14,999 nucleotides of DNA from an uncultured Verrucomicrobiae bacterium (GCA_937927265.1 CALBCO010000252.1:1-14999), one strand, 5' to 3'. Positions 7,287 to 14,782 are shown, counted from the first letter of the stretch. A program made the numbers and translations. The notes: generated from the sequence alone by a model not told the origin.

Positions 7287-7314
7287 ATTCTAACCAAGCC
7301 ACTTGAAACCGCAA
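7287..7314 (-). promoter_or_regulatory. Candidate promoter of the glycan operon, near-leaderless
   Basis: On the minus strand TTGCGG (7314-7309), a 16-bp spacer and TAGAAT (7292-7287, five of six to TATAAT) lie upstream of the GT39-like gene. The -10 ends nine bases before the ATG at 7277, so transcription would begin within a few bases of the start codon. No Shine-Dalgarno sequence is visible. Confidence 0.5.
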
Positions 7315-7381
7315 GCCAGCCGGGGTGAGCCATCGGCGCACAACACAATTGCGGCGCGGTTAGCGACGCGGCAGCGGCCCG

Positions 7382-8695
7382 CTAAACGGCCGGTTGGTGG
7401 GCGATGACAAACCACCCGAAAGCATTGGTTGACCGGGTTGGCCTCGCATGGGAATAACGAGCGGTTGCGGAACACCGGGTGGTTGGCCGCCAGGTGGTTT
7501 TGGCTGGCTCGGCGGGCGGTTGGTTGCTGCTTTTTTTCGCCTGTTTCGGGTGCGGCTTCTGACTCGACGAAGAGGGGCCGGGCACAGGAACTTCCTCCTG
7601 CCGCTTTGGGTGGGGCAGTCCGGACAAATCGGGCCGCAGTCCTGCTGGCTGGCGTTCACGCGGGTCCGCGTACCCCGATCGCGGGCGCGGTTCGGGTTGG
7701 TCGCGCCGATCAAAACCGGGCGGTGGCGACGACGGCCCCGGTAAAATCCGCGGGACATCTGACTCACGGACAGGCGGGTTAGGTTCTGGTCGGGGTTTCG
7801 GTTGGGGAACTGGCGGCAGCGGCTTCGGCTCGGGCGCTGGTGGCTCGGGCCGCACGATAATCGGCGCTGGGCGTGGCGGCGGTGGCTTGGGCTTGAGTAC
7901 TGGCGGGTCGGGCCGCACGATAATCGGTTCTGGACGTTGTAACGGCGGCTTCGGCGGCTTTGGATGTCCAATGATTGGCGCTGGCCGTGGTGGCAAAGGC
8001 GGCCGAATACATCCCGGCCAAAAGACATTGATCTGCACGATGGTGAGGGATACGCCGTTGTAGCGCTCGACAAGTTCCACGGACGGGCCGTGATTGAGGA
8101 TTGCATCTTCAGTCCGTTGAACGTGCGTCACCTCCACAGTGCGCTCCCACAGGAAGTGACTGTTGACCACCAGCACAGAAGGATGCAGCCGTTCGCAAAA
8201 ATACCGATGGCGAGTGTACACAAATTGCAATGGATCAAGCTGCGTTCCTGTGGTGACAATCAACCCGGTGTCCCAATCAAAGTCACATTCGGGCGGCAAG
8301 GGTGTCCACCCGATATAGCCATCGCCCTCGCGCCAACTCACCCACGCCGGCGCCCACACGACATCCGGAACCCAGACCCACCGCAGCGTTGGGTGCCTAA
8401 ACCAACGTCCGTAGTGATACGTGGCCCACCCCCATTTTTCCTCGCTGGCCCAATACCAGCCATTGTCCGTCCAGACCCAACGCCCGTACACATACGGCCG
8501 CCAATCGCGCGCCACGCGAACCGGATACCAACACCAACCGTACGGGGCAAGTTCCACCCATTGTCCGTATGGTTCGAGGGGGACGTAGAAATCCCCAACC
8601 GTGCGTATCTCCACACCTCGCACCTGTGCCAACGTGACCAGCTCCAAGGGTAATCCCATTAGGAACAGCACCGCTAAAACTGAAAGTCGTTTCAT
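7382..8695 (-). CDS. Secreted DUF6600-like protein with proline-rich tail, probably frameshifted
   Basis: An N-terminal signal peptide (MKRLSVLAVLFLMGLPL...LAQ) is followed by a Trp/Tyr/Gly-rich domain: FYVPLEPYGQWVELAPYGW, WRPYVYGRWVWTDNGWYWAS, WGWATYHYGRW, VWVPDVVWAPAWVSWR and YIGWTPLPP (residues 37-135). This is the signature of DUF6600 proteins, extracytoplasmic proteins of unknown function. From about residue 230 the chain is proline-rich, with PIIVRPDPP-type repeats. After Lys388 the open frame turns into a non-proline, out-of-frame-looking tail and stops at 7382. One frame over (dropping one A of an A7 run at 7537-7531) it continues as NRPPSQPKPPGGQPPGVPQP and ends at 7360, giving 444 aa. 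So the intact product probably ends at 7360. The cause may be a sequencing error, a real mutation, or slippage. An AAAGG nine bases before the ATG can serve as ribosome binding site. It sits just upstream of the glycan operon. Confidence 0.78.
   Translation of the reverse strand: MKRLSVLAVLFLMGLPLELVTLAQVRGVEIRTVGDFYVPLEPYGQWVELAPYGWCWYPVRVARDWRPYVYGRWVWTDNGWYWASEEKWGWATYHYGRWFRHPTLRWVWVPDVVWAPAWVSWREGDGYIGWTPLPPECDFDWDTGLIVTTGTQLDPLQFVYTRHRYFCERLHPSVLVVNSHFLWERTVEVTHVQRTEDAILNHGPSVELVERYNGVSLTIVQINVFWPGCIRPPLPPRPAPIIGHPKPPKPPLQRPEPIIVRPDPPVLKPKPPPPRPAPIIVRPEPPAPEPKPLPPVPQPKPRPEPNPPVRESDVPRILPGPSSPPPGFDRRDQPEPRPRSGYADPRERQPAGLRPDLSGLPHPKRQEEVPVPGPSSSSQKPHPKQAKKSSNQPPAEPAKTTWRPTTRCSATARYSHARPTRSTNAFGWFVIAHQPAV
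7531..7537 (-). other. Homopolymer A7 where the DUF6600 reading frame shifts
   Basis: Seven A residues on the minus strand encode Lys387-Lys388 plus the next base. Upstream, only the annotated frame has the DUF6600 and proline-rich composition. Downstream, only the frame reached by removing one A keeps it, and that frame ends at 7360. Confidence 0.7.
7845..7927 (-). repeat. In-frame 63-bp spaced direct repeat in the proline-rich tail
   Basis: The plus-strand 20-mer TCGGGCCGCACGATAATCGG occurs exactly at 7845-7864 and again at 7908-7927, 63 bp (21 codons) apart. It encodes the repeated PIIVRP segments. A third, diverged copy (PIIGHPKPP) lies 17 residues upstream in the protein, near 7971-7985. 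Confidence 0.75.
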
Positions 8696-8780
8696 CGCTG
8701 CCTGCCTTTCTTGGTCCGCCGATTAGACCCACGGCACGGCCGCTTTATTCACTCCTCCCCCGCAGTGCGGCCAACCAGTT

Positions 8781-9686
8781 TTACCGCATCTTTGTCCCGG
8801 CAGCCATCCGATGACCACGCAGGAAAACAGCAGCCGCCATCCGCTTTCCACCGGCCGGCTGCACCTCCACCAACTGCAACCCACCTGCTCCGGTCGCCAC
8901 CACCAACCCCGGCCACACATCGCCTGGTTCGCCCGAGGCTGGCACAACTTGGGCGCGCCACACCTTCAACAACGTCTCGCCCCACATCGTGAATGCCCCC
9001 GGCCACGGATCGAATGCCCGAATTTGCCGTTCAAGTTCCACCGCTGGTTTGCGCCAATCCAACCGTCCTTCTTCCTTCGTCAACTTCCGCGCCAACGTCA
9101 CTCTCGTTTCATCTTGCGGCTGCCGGGGTGGATTCTCCAGTTTCACGGTCTCGACCAACAACTCGGCGCCAAGCATCGCCAAACGGTCATGCAACGTCGC
9201 CGCCGTATCCTCGGGTCGGATCGGCTCGCGACGTTGGAGGATGATCTCCCCGGCATCCATTCGCTCGTTCAGATACATTGTCGTCACGCCTGTCTCTGTG
9301 TCACCGGCCAAAATCGCGTGCTGGATCGGCGACGCCCCTCGCCATCGCGGCAACAACGAGGCGTGAACGTTGATGCAACCGCGCGCCGGCAATTCGAGCA
9401 CCGCTTTCGGCAGCAACTGGCCATACGCCACCACAACGATCAAATCCGGTCGGGCAGTGCGAAGTTGTTCGATGGCGCCTGGGTCTTTGATCCTGGCCGG
9501 TTGCCAAACCGGCAACCCCAATATCTGCGCGGTGACTTTGACCGGCGGCGGCGCGAGCCGGAGGTTCCGCCCTTTCGGTTTGTCCGGCTGCGTTACTACG
9601 CCGGCAATCTCAATACCAGGCTGACGCGCCAAGGCTTCGAGGCATGGACACGCCAATTCCGCAGTCCCCAGGAAGACAATTTTCAC
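8781..9686 (-). CDS. fmt: Methionyl-tRNA formyltransferase
   Basis: Transfers a formyl group from 10-formyl-tetrahydrofolate to Met-tRNA-fMet. The 301-aa protein begins VKIVFLGTAELACPCLEAL and contains CINVHASLLPRWRGASPIQHAI and the MDAGEI loop. With the GTG at 9686 as codon 1, the catalytic trio falls at Asn106, His108 and Asp144, the same numbers as in the E. coli enzyme. The C-terminal domain carries LARKLTKEEGRLDW and FDPWPGAFTMW. This GTG overlaps the adk stop as GTGA, indicating translational coupling. An upstream ATG at 9731 would add 15 unrelated residues and a 49-bp overlap, so I prefer GTG. It is the last gene of the mqnC-adk-fmt group, with an 85-bp spacer to the next gene. Confidence 0.95.
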   Translation of the reverse strand: MKIVFLGTAELACPCLEALARQPGIEIAGVVTQPDKPKGRNLRLAPPPVKVTAQILGLPVWQPARIKDPGAIEQLRTARPDLIVVVAYGQLLPKAVLELPARGCINVHASLLPRWRGASPIQHAILAGDTETGVTTMYLNERMDAGEIILQRREPIRPEDTAATLHDRLAMLGAELLVETVKLENPPRQPQDETRVTLARKLTKEEGRLDWRKPAVELERQIRAFDPWPGAFTMWGETLLKVWRAQVVPASGEPGDVWPGLVVATGAGGLQLVEVQPAGGKRMAAAVFLRGHRMAAGTKMR

Positions 9687-10297
9687 TTTTTGATTGCGTG
9701 CATTTCCTTCGTCCGTCCCAACACAGCGCACAACACATCGTGCGCCACCTCGAGCGGCGTTTGGAGCGCGTCCACGTCCACCCGCAGCTTGGCCGGATAA
9801 TGCGCCAAGACCGGAGCGGTCTCGGCCTCATACACCTCAAACCGGCGGCGGATGGTCGCTTCATTCGCGTCGTCCGCTCGACCTTGCTTGAGTGCGCGGT
9901 CTTTCATGCGCTGGACGATGTCGTTGATCCCATGTTCGCAGCGAAGGACAATGATCTGCATCACGTCCACGATTGGCTCGATTTCCTTGGCCTGATTCAC
10001 ATTGCGGGGCAGACCGTCCAAAATCAACAAGTCAGCAGACGGATTGAAGTTGCCGTCAGCGATCATCTTTTCCATGTGCGATTTCCAAAGTTTGACGACG
10101 AACTCATCCGGCACCAGCAAGCCTTTCGTCGAGTATTCAACGAACACCTTGCCCAGTTCGCTCGTCTTGTCGAGCGACCGGAAAATGTCCCCCATCGCCA
10201 CGTGAACCACGCCCGGCAACTTGCCAAGCATTTGCCCCTGCGTACCCTTGCCCGTGCCGGGCGCACCCAACAATAATATCGTTTTATATTTCGTCAT
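9683..10297 (-). CDS. adk: Adenylate kinase, short-lid type
   Basis: A 204-aa nucleoside monophosphate kinase that interconverts ATP + AMP and 2 ADP. It shows the P-loop GAPGTGKGT (residues 11-19), MGDIFR (36-41), LDGLPRN (93-99, the NMP-binding DG[FL]PR motif) and GRADDANEATIRRRFEVY (139-156). The LID segment between residues about 120 and 140 is short and has no cysteines, so this is not the zinc-lid long form. UMP/CMP-kinase-like specificity cannot be excluded from sequence alone. The ATG at 10297 is preceded by AAAAGGAA at good spacing. An ATG at 10330 would overlap mqnC and adds a non-family extension. It lies 11 bp after mqnC and overlaps fmt by four bases, so all three are probably co-transcribed. 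Confidence 0.9.
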   Translation of the reverse strand: MTKYKTILLLGAPGTGKGTQGQMLGKLPGVVHVAMGDIFRSLDKTSELGKVFVEYSTKGLLVPDEFVVKLWKSHMEKMIADGNFNPSADLLILDGLPRNVNQAKEIEPIVDVMQIIVLRCEHGINDIVQRMKDRALKQGRADDANEATIRRRFEVYEAETAPVLAHYPAKLRVDVDALQTPLEVAHDVLCAVLGRTKEMHAIKK

Positions 10298-10308
10298 ACC
10301 GATTCCTT

Positions 10309-11370
10309 TTAGTTCAACAGCTCGTACCAATTATTCCGCCGATGGGGCTCGTACCCCAACTCTCGGATCAAGCGTTGCATCGTCGCCTCGTCAATCCGAA
10401 ACGTTGTGCCGGCGGAGGATACCACATTCTCTTCCATCATCACGCTCCCGAAATCGTTCGCGCCGAACTTCAACGCGATCTGGCCGATCGCCGGGCCTTG
10501 CGTGACCCAACTGGACTGCACATTGGGGAAATTATCGAGAAAAATCCGCGCCAACGCCTGCGTCCGCAAATACTCGTGCGCCCCAACCGTTGCCGCGCGC
10601 AGCCGGGTGTTCTCTGGCTGAAACGTCCAGCCAATGAACGCCGTGAACCCGCCCGTCCGGTCCTGTAGCTCCCGCAACAGTCGCAAATGCTCGATCCGGT
10701 CTTCAATCGTCTCGACGTGGCCAAACATCATCGTCGCCGACGACCGCAACCCCAGCCGGTGGGCCGTCTCCATCACGTCGAGCCATTGCCGGCCAGTGCA
10801 TTTTTTCGGCGCAATCCGCTTGCGCACCGCCTCCACCAGAATCTCCGCGCCGCCCCCCGGAATCGAACCCAACCCGGCTTCCTTGAACTGCCGAAGCACT
10901 TCCCCGACCGGCATGTGAAACACTTCCGCAAAATGACAAAACTCGGGGGGCGAAAACCCGTGAATGTTCACCTGTGGAAATTCCCGGCGGATGTATCGGA
11001 GCAGATCAAGGTAGTACTCGATCCCCAACTTCGGGTGATGTCCCCCCTGCAACAACACCTGCACGCCGCCGATGGCGACGAGTTCCCAAATTTTCGCGCC
11101 GACTTGCTCCTTCGTCAGGACATAGGCGTCGTCGTCCTTCGTCTCCCGCATGAACGCGCAGAACGTGCAATACACGTCACAGATGTTGGTGTAATTGATG
11201 TTCCGGTCCACAATGTATGTGACGATCGGTTCCGGGTGTTTCCGTTGCCGGACGGCATCGGCCAGCGCCCCTAACTCCGGCAGGCTCAACTCCCGATATA
11301 GCATCAAAGCCTCGGCAGGTGTGAGCCGGTGGCCATCCAACACTTTGACCACGATTGCGTTGTCACTCAT
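10309..11370 (-). CDS. mqnC: Cyclic dehypoxanthinyl futalosine synthase (radical SAM)
   Basis: Third step of the futalosine menaquinone pathway: radical-SAM cyclisation of dehypoxanthine futalosine. In the 353-aa protein the [4Fe-4S] cluster ligands are CDVYCTFC, with cysteines at residues 64, 68 and 71. This is followed by QVLLQGGHHPKLGIEYY, GSIPGGGAEIL and the C-terminal hallmark SSWVTQGPAIGQIALKFGANDFGSVMMEENV. These features separate it from MqnE. The ATG at 11370 gives the usual N-terminus (MSDNAIVVKVLDGHRLTPAEAL); a longer frame to 11433 runs into the divergent promoter region and is unlikely. The gene is divergent from the plus-strand GT39-like gene across 91 bp and leads into adk and fmt. 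A promoter-like pair lies directly upstream. Confidence 0.93.
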   Translation of the reverse strand: MSDNAIVVKVLDGHRLTPAEALMLYRELSLPELGALADAVRQRKHPEPIVTYIVDRNINYTNICDVYCTFCAFMRETKDDDAYVLTKEQVGAKIWELVAIGGVQVLLQGGHHPKLGIEYYLDLLRYIRREFPQVNIHGFSPPEFCHFAEVFHMPVGEVLRQFKEAGLGSIPGGGAEILVEAVRKRIAPKKCTGRQWLDVMETAHRLGLRSSATMMFGHVETIEDRIEHLRLLRELQDRTGGFTAFIGWTFQPENTRLRAATVGAHEYLRTQALARIFLDNFPNVQSSWVTQGPAIGQIALKFGANDFGSVMMEENVVSSAGTTFRIDEATMQRLIRELGYEPHRRNNWYELLN

Positions 11371-11379
11371 GACCCGCCT

Positions 11380-11408
11380 ACTCTGGCGGAGTCGGCCCGC
11401 CGCGTCAA
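11380..11408 (-). promoter_or_regulatory. Candidate mqnC promoter
   Basis: On the minus strand TTGACG (11408-11403) and CAGAGT (11385-11380) are spaced by 17 bp. The -35 matches five of six, the -10 only three of six. The -10 ends nine bases before the mqnC ATG, the same distance as in two other genes of the window. Confidence 0.35.
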
Positions 11409-11424
11409 TCCCGGCGAGCTGCGC

Positions 11425-11452
11425 TTGTGCCATCGGCGTTACTCTCTATAAT
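11425..11452 (+). promoter_or_regulatory. Promoter of the plus-strand GT39-like gene, probably leaderless
   Basis: A perfect -10 box TATAAT (11447-11452) is preceded by TTGTGC (11425-11430) at 16 bp. The -10 ends nine bases before the ATG at 11462 (spacer CCACTGCCC), so the transcript should start at or within about three bases of the start codon. No Shine-Dalgarno sequence is present. Confidence 0.6.
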
Positions 11453-11461
11453 CCACTGCCC

Positions 11462-12994
11462 ATGATATCCGACGTTCCCAACGACCGCGCAATGTGGCGT
11501 CAGGTCTGGCTGTGGATCGGCGTAGGAACCATCCTGCGACTGATCTACGGCAGCCTCTTGCCTCTCACGCCAGACGAGGCGAACTACTGGCAATGGGGAC
11601 GTCACCTGGCGTGGGGCTATCACGACCAATCACCGCTGATCGGTTGGGCGATTGGTTTGTCCACGCGCCTGCTGGGCAACACGGAATGGGCAGTCCGGCT
11701 GCCGACGGTTTTGGCCATGACGGTCACATGTGGGTACGTTGCCGCGTTCGCACGGCGATGGTTCGGCGCAATCGTTGCCTTCCATGCCACCGTGTTGAGT
11801 CAAGGCTTGTTGCTCATCAATGCAGGCGGCATCTTGTCCACCGCCGATGGCGTCCAGGCGGCCGCGTGGGCCGCAACGGCCTACCATACTTCCCGTGCCG
11901 TGGACGAACATTCGTGGCGCCAATGGTTCGCGGCCGGTTGCTGGTTGGGTCTGGGTCTGCTGAGCAAACTCACTGTGATCCTGTTCCCACTCAGTATCCT
12001 CGGATTTCTGCTTACCAGTCCCACCCACCGCGCGCACCTACGCTCGGCCAAACCGTACACAGCAGCGGCGGTGGGGTTGCTCCTGTTCGCGCCGGTTGTG
12101 TGGTGGAATGCGACACACGGATGGAACACCGTCCGTCACGTCGCGTGGCTGGGTGGTGTTGGCCGACCACTGGCGTTGCGTTGGAATTTTTTTGGTGAGT
12201 TCACTGCCGCGCAAGCCGGTTTGCTGTCACCACTGGTAGTTGTCGCGTTAATCTGGGCGTGGGGCTGGGCTTGGCATCAACGCCGGCAGCCATTGGCTTG
12301 GCCCGTGATTTATTGCTGGTGGTTGTCCTTGCCCCTAGTGCTCATGTTCACTGCGTTGTCCTTCCACAAACGCACCTACCATAATTGGCCGGCCATGGGG
12401 TATCTGATGATGATTCCGATTGTGACCGTGCTGTTTCGCCGCCGACCGTGTTTCTGGCGCTGGCTTGTTGGCAGCATCTACGCATACACGGTACTGGCAC
12501 TGGGTGTGGTTCTGCTCCAAACATCGGCCTGGGCACTACCGCTTCCGGCCAAATGGGACCTACCCGCCAAAGAACTCCTTGGTTGGGACGTCGTCGGCCA
12601 TCGCGTCGCCACGCTGCGCGCGACATTGCCGGATGCCAACCGCGCCTTCCTTTTCGCGCTGCGCTACCAACACGCCAGTGCTCTCGCCTTCTACACCCCT
12701 GGCCAACCCGACACCGTGAGCATCAACCGCTGGGGCCGCCCCAACGTCTATGATTACTGGTGGCGTGATGAGGACCTCCTCGGTCGCAACGCCATCGGGA
12801 TGATGTCCGGTGGCCAAACAAACACTCCGCCGTTTGCCATACTCTTTGAACGCGTAGATGCCCCCGAAATTCTAGAAATTCGCCGCGGTAACCGTCCGAT
12901 CAAAACCTATTCCCTGTTTCGCTGCTACGGTTTCAAGGGCGGCTTGCGTGGCGAACGACTCACGCCAGAAACCGCAACGGCCGGCACTCCTTGA
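11462..12994 (+). CDS. GT39-like (ArnT/PMT_2-type) membrane glycosyltransferase
   Basis: A 510-aa polytopic membrane protein and the only plus-strand gene. It begins with a helix and then PLTPDEANYWQWGRHLAWGY (residues 35-54), with the acidic pair D38-E39, and HDQSPLIGWAIG (54-65). These are typical of the PMT_2 domain of ArnT-like lipid-linked-sugar transferases. LGNTEWAVRLPTVL and later HNWPAMGYLMM also fit. The C-terminal part (after about residue 360) is soluble and less conserved. It would transfer a sugar from a polyprenyl-phosphate carrier on the outer side of the membrane; the acceptor is unknown. The ATG at 11462 is set by the promoter spacing; a longer frame to 11195 would run antisense into mqnC. 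Its last 35 bp overlap the 3' end of mqnA tail-to-tail. It sits between two menaquinone genes without an evident functional link. Confidence 0.85.
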   Translation: MISDVPNDRAMWRQVWLWIGVGTILRLIYGSLLPLTPDEANYWQWGRHLAWGYHDQSPLIGWAIGLSTRLLGNTEWAVRLPTVLAMTVTCGYVAAFARRWFGAIVAFHATVLSQGLLLINAGGILSTADGVQAAAWAATAYHTSRAVDEHSWRQWFAAGCWLGLGLLSKLTVILFPLSILGFLLTSPTHRAHLRSAKPYTAAAVGLLLFAPVVWWNATHGWNTVRHVAWLGGVGRPLALRWNFFGEFTAAQAGLLSPLVVVALIWAWGWAWHQRRQPLAWPVIYCWWLSLPLVLMFTALSFHKRTYHNWPAMGYLMMIPIVTVLFRRRPCFWRWLVGSIYAYTVLALGVVLLQTSAWALPLPAKWDLPAKELLGWDVVGHRVATLRATLPDANRAFLFALRYQHASALAFYTPGQPDTVSINRWGRPNVYDYWWRDEDLLGRNAIGMMSGGQTNTPPFAILFERVDAPEILEIRRGNRPIKTYSLFRCYGFKGGLRGERLTPETATAGTP

Positions 12995-13697
12995 TCAAGC
13001 CCAACCCCGCGCACAACTCCTGAAACTTCCGCAGCCCCGCCTTCTCCGCTGCACCCAAATCGTAATGCACATATCGGCTCAGATACTCGAGCCGAAACGT
13101 CGCCGTCCCTGGCCCCAGTCGCTGCGCGATCTCTTCCAAGTGTGCCAGTCCGCTGGCCTTCGCCTCTCGCAGCAGTTGTAGAGGGAAACCGCATGCGCTC
13201 CGCTGTACCGCCCAGACCGCAAACACGAATGGCAATCCGGTCCATTCCCACCATGCTGCGCCCAAGTCCAACAACGGTTCGTTCCCGTTGCGCAAGCGAT
13301 ACTCGATCGCCCGGTCGCCGATCATCAACTCCGCGTCGCCCCCCGTTGCCGCGAATTCGGGTTCAATGCCATACCGGCTTTTCAACAACACCCGCAACAA
13401 CCACACCGATGTCCGTGAGGCCGGGTCCAACTGCACGCGCCGCACCTGCTCGACCGGCCCCGCATGGCGCAGAAACACGCTGAACACCGGCCCGCGCGCG
13501 GCAATCGCCACGTCGTCCACCAGGTCGTACCGGTCCTCGCGTAGCACTTCGGCCACCGGCACAATGGCCGCATCCAATTCGCCCCGGCGGATCAAATCCG
13601 CCATCTGCGCTGGCTCGCCCGGAGTGATCCGGTCTTCCAAGCCGTACACCAACGGACGGGTGTTCAGATACGATAATCCGCCGATCCGGCAGTTCAT
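12960..13697 (-). CDS. mqnA: Chorismate dehydratase
   Basis: Converts chorismate to 3-[(1-carboxyvinyl)oxy]benzoate, the entry step of the futalosine menaquinone pathway. The 245-aa product starts MNCRIGGLSYLNTRPLVYGL, the characteristic MqnA opening, with IRRGELDAAIVPVAEVLRE (38-56) and LQLDPASRTSVWLLR-like and GDRAIEYR segments typical of this periplasmic-binding-fold enzyme. The ATG at 13697 overlaps the mqnE stop (ATGA), and CAGGAG six bases before it is a good ribosome binding site. Frames extending to 13760 would overlap mqnE further and add unrelated residues. The final dozen codons are antisense to the end of the convergent GT39-like gene, an unusually tight arrangement. Its product is the substrate of the MqnE enzyme encoded immediately upstream. 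Confidence 0.93.
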   Translation of the reverse strand: MNCRIGGLSYLNTRPLVYGLEDRITPGEPAQMADLIRRGELDAAIVPVAEVLREDRYDLVDDVAIAARGPVFSVFLRHAGPVEQVRRVQLDPASRTSVWLLRVLLKSRYGIEPEFAATGGDAELMIGDRAIEYRLRNGNEPLLDLGAAWWEWTGLPFVFAVWAVQRSACGFPLQLLREAKASGLAHLEEIAQRLGPGTATFRLEYLSRYVHYDLGAAEKAGLRKFQELCAGLGLIKECRPLRFLA

Positions 13698-14782
13698 CCA
13701 ATCTCCTGATATAACGAATCGCGCAACACCGGGGCGCGCCCGGCTTCGCGAATCGCGCACTCCAATGCCTCGCGGGCCATCTGTTGCGGCGTTTTCGCAC
13801 CGGCCATGTGATAGATTTTCTCCTCAATCACCGTGCCGTCAATGTCGTCCACACCAAAACTCAAAGCCGTCTGTGCCAACTTCATTCCCATCAACACCCA
13901 ATACGCCTTGATGTGCGGCACGTTGTCCAGATACAGCCGGGCAATCGCCAGCGTCTTCAACAAATCGGCTCCGCTCGGCCCTGGCAAATGGAACAACTGC
14001 GTGTTTTCAGGATGAAATGCCAGCGTCACAAACGCCGTGAACCCACCCGTCTCATCCTGCAACTCTCGCAACCGCCGCAAATGATCCACGCGGTGCTCTG
14101 GTTTCTCGACGTGCCCAATGAGCATCGTGCAGGTAGATCGGCCGCCCATCTTGTGCCACTCCCGATGCACTTCGAGCCATTCCTCCGCGGTCTCCTTCGC
14201 GTGGCAAATCACCTGGCGCACTTCAGGCGCAAAGATTTCCGCCCCGCCTCCGGTCAACGATCCCAACCCCGCCTCGCGCAACACCGCCAACGTCTCCGGA
14301 ATACTCCGCTTGCTGATCTTCGCCAAATGACGGATTTCAATTGCCGTAAAAGCCTTCAAGTGCAACCGGTGGTCCACTGCCCGCAACGCCCGCAGCATCT
14401 CGACGTACCGGTCCAATTTCCATGTCGGATGCAGTCCGCCAACAATGTGCAACTCAGTAATACCCAACGCCAGCGCCGCCTGCGCCTTGGCCACCATCTC
14501 GGCCACCGTGTATTCGTATGCACCCTCTTGTTTCGGCCGGCGATAGAACGCGCAGAAATCGCAATCGAGAATGCAGAGGTTGGAGTAGTTGATGTGCCGG
14601 TTGAGAATGTAGAATGCCCGGTTGCCGTGCCGCCGTTCACGCACAAGGTCGGCCATCATCCCGATAGCCGGCAGGTCGTTCGAGGCAAATAGCCGGAGAC
14701 ACTCCGCGTCCGTCAGACGTTGCCCCACCTCCACTGTGGCGGCGATGTCCCGCAACTCTGATTTATCGAACAATCTATTCAT
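13694..14782 (-). CDS. mqnE: Aminodeoxyfutalosine synthase (radical SAM)
   Basis: Joins 3-[(1-carboxyvinyl)oxy]benzoate with the adenosyl part of SAM to give aminodeoxyfutalosine. The 362-aa protein has the radical-SAM cysteines at residues 70, 74 and 77 (CILDCDFCAFYRR), then LHIVGGLHPTWKLDRYVEML, GSLTGGGAEIF and the C-terminal AYWVLMGMKLAQTALSFGVDDIDGTVIEEKI. The ending DDIDGTVIEEKIYHMAGA distinguishes MqnE from MqnC in this window. The ATG at 14782 gives the expected N-terminus MNRLFDKSELRDIA; no good Shine-Dalgarno sequence precedes it. A longer frame to 14956 would run through the spacer into the upstream gene and is not credible. It overlaps mqnA by four bases and follows the prenyltransferase gene after 59 bp. 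Confidence 0.94.
   Translation of the reverse strand: MNRLFDKSELRDIAATVEVGQRLTDAECLRLFASNDLPAIGMMADLVRERRHGNRAFYILNRHINYSNLCILDCDFCAFYRRPKQEGAYEYTVAEMVAKAQAALALGITELHIVGGLHPTWKLDRYVEMLRALRAVDHRLHLKAFTAIEIRHLAKISKRSIPETLAVLREAGLGSLTGGGAEIFAPEVRQVICHAKETAEEWLEVHREWHKMGGRSTCTMLIGHVEKPEHRVDHLRRLRELQDETGGFTAFVTLAFHPENTQLFHLPGPSGADLLKTLAIARLYLDNVPHIKAYWVLMGMKLAQTALSFGVDDIDGTVIEEKIYHMAGAKTPQQMAREALECAIREAGRAPVLRDSLYQEIG

Noticed and set aside
7531..7537. Programmed -1 ribosomal frameshift (dnaX-type A AAA AAG) in the DUF6600 gene
   Set aside because: The phase is wrong: the zero frame reads AAA AAA AGC, and the frame that keeps the proline-rich composition needs one base fewer (+1), not -1. The -1 frame is open but loses the proline-rich character.
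8741..8773. Possible intrinsic terminator after fmt (GGCCGC and GCGGCC arms)
   Set aside because: The arms enclose a 21-nt loop and no T-run follows on the minus strand, so it does not qualify as an intrinsic terminator.
9687..9731. ATG start for fmt at 9731
   Set aside because: It would add 15 residues not found in the family and shift the catalytic residues; the GTG at 9686 places them at 106, 108 and 144 and overlaps the adk stop as GTGA.
8811..9800. Long plus-strand open frame opposite fmt and adk
   Set aside because: Its composition is that of an antisense GC shadow, and the minus strand has unmistakable Fmt and Adk motifs.
11195..11461. N-terminal extension of the plus-strand GT39-like gene
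   Set aside because: The extension is antisense to mqnC, has no membrane or family character, and lies upstream of a perfect TATAAT box at 11447-11452.
13784..14692. Plus-strand 302-codon frame opposite mqnE
   Set aside because: His/Gln/Arg-rich chain with no recognisable domain, lying entirely over the radical-SAM gene.
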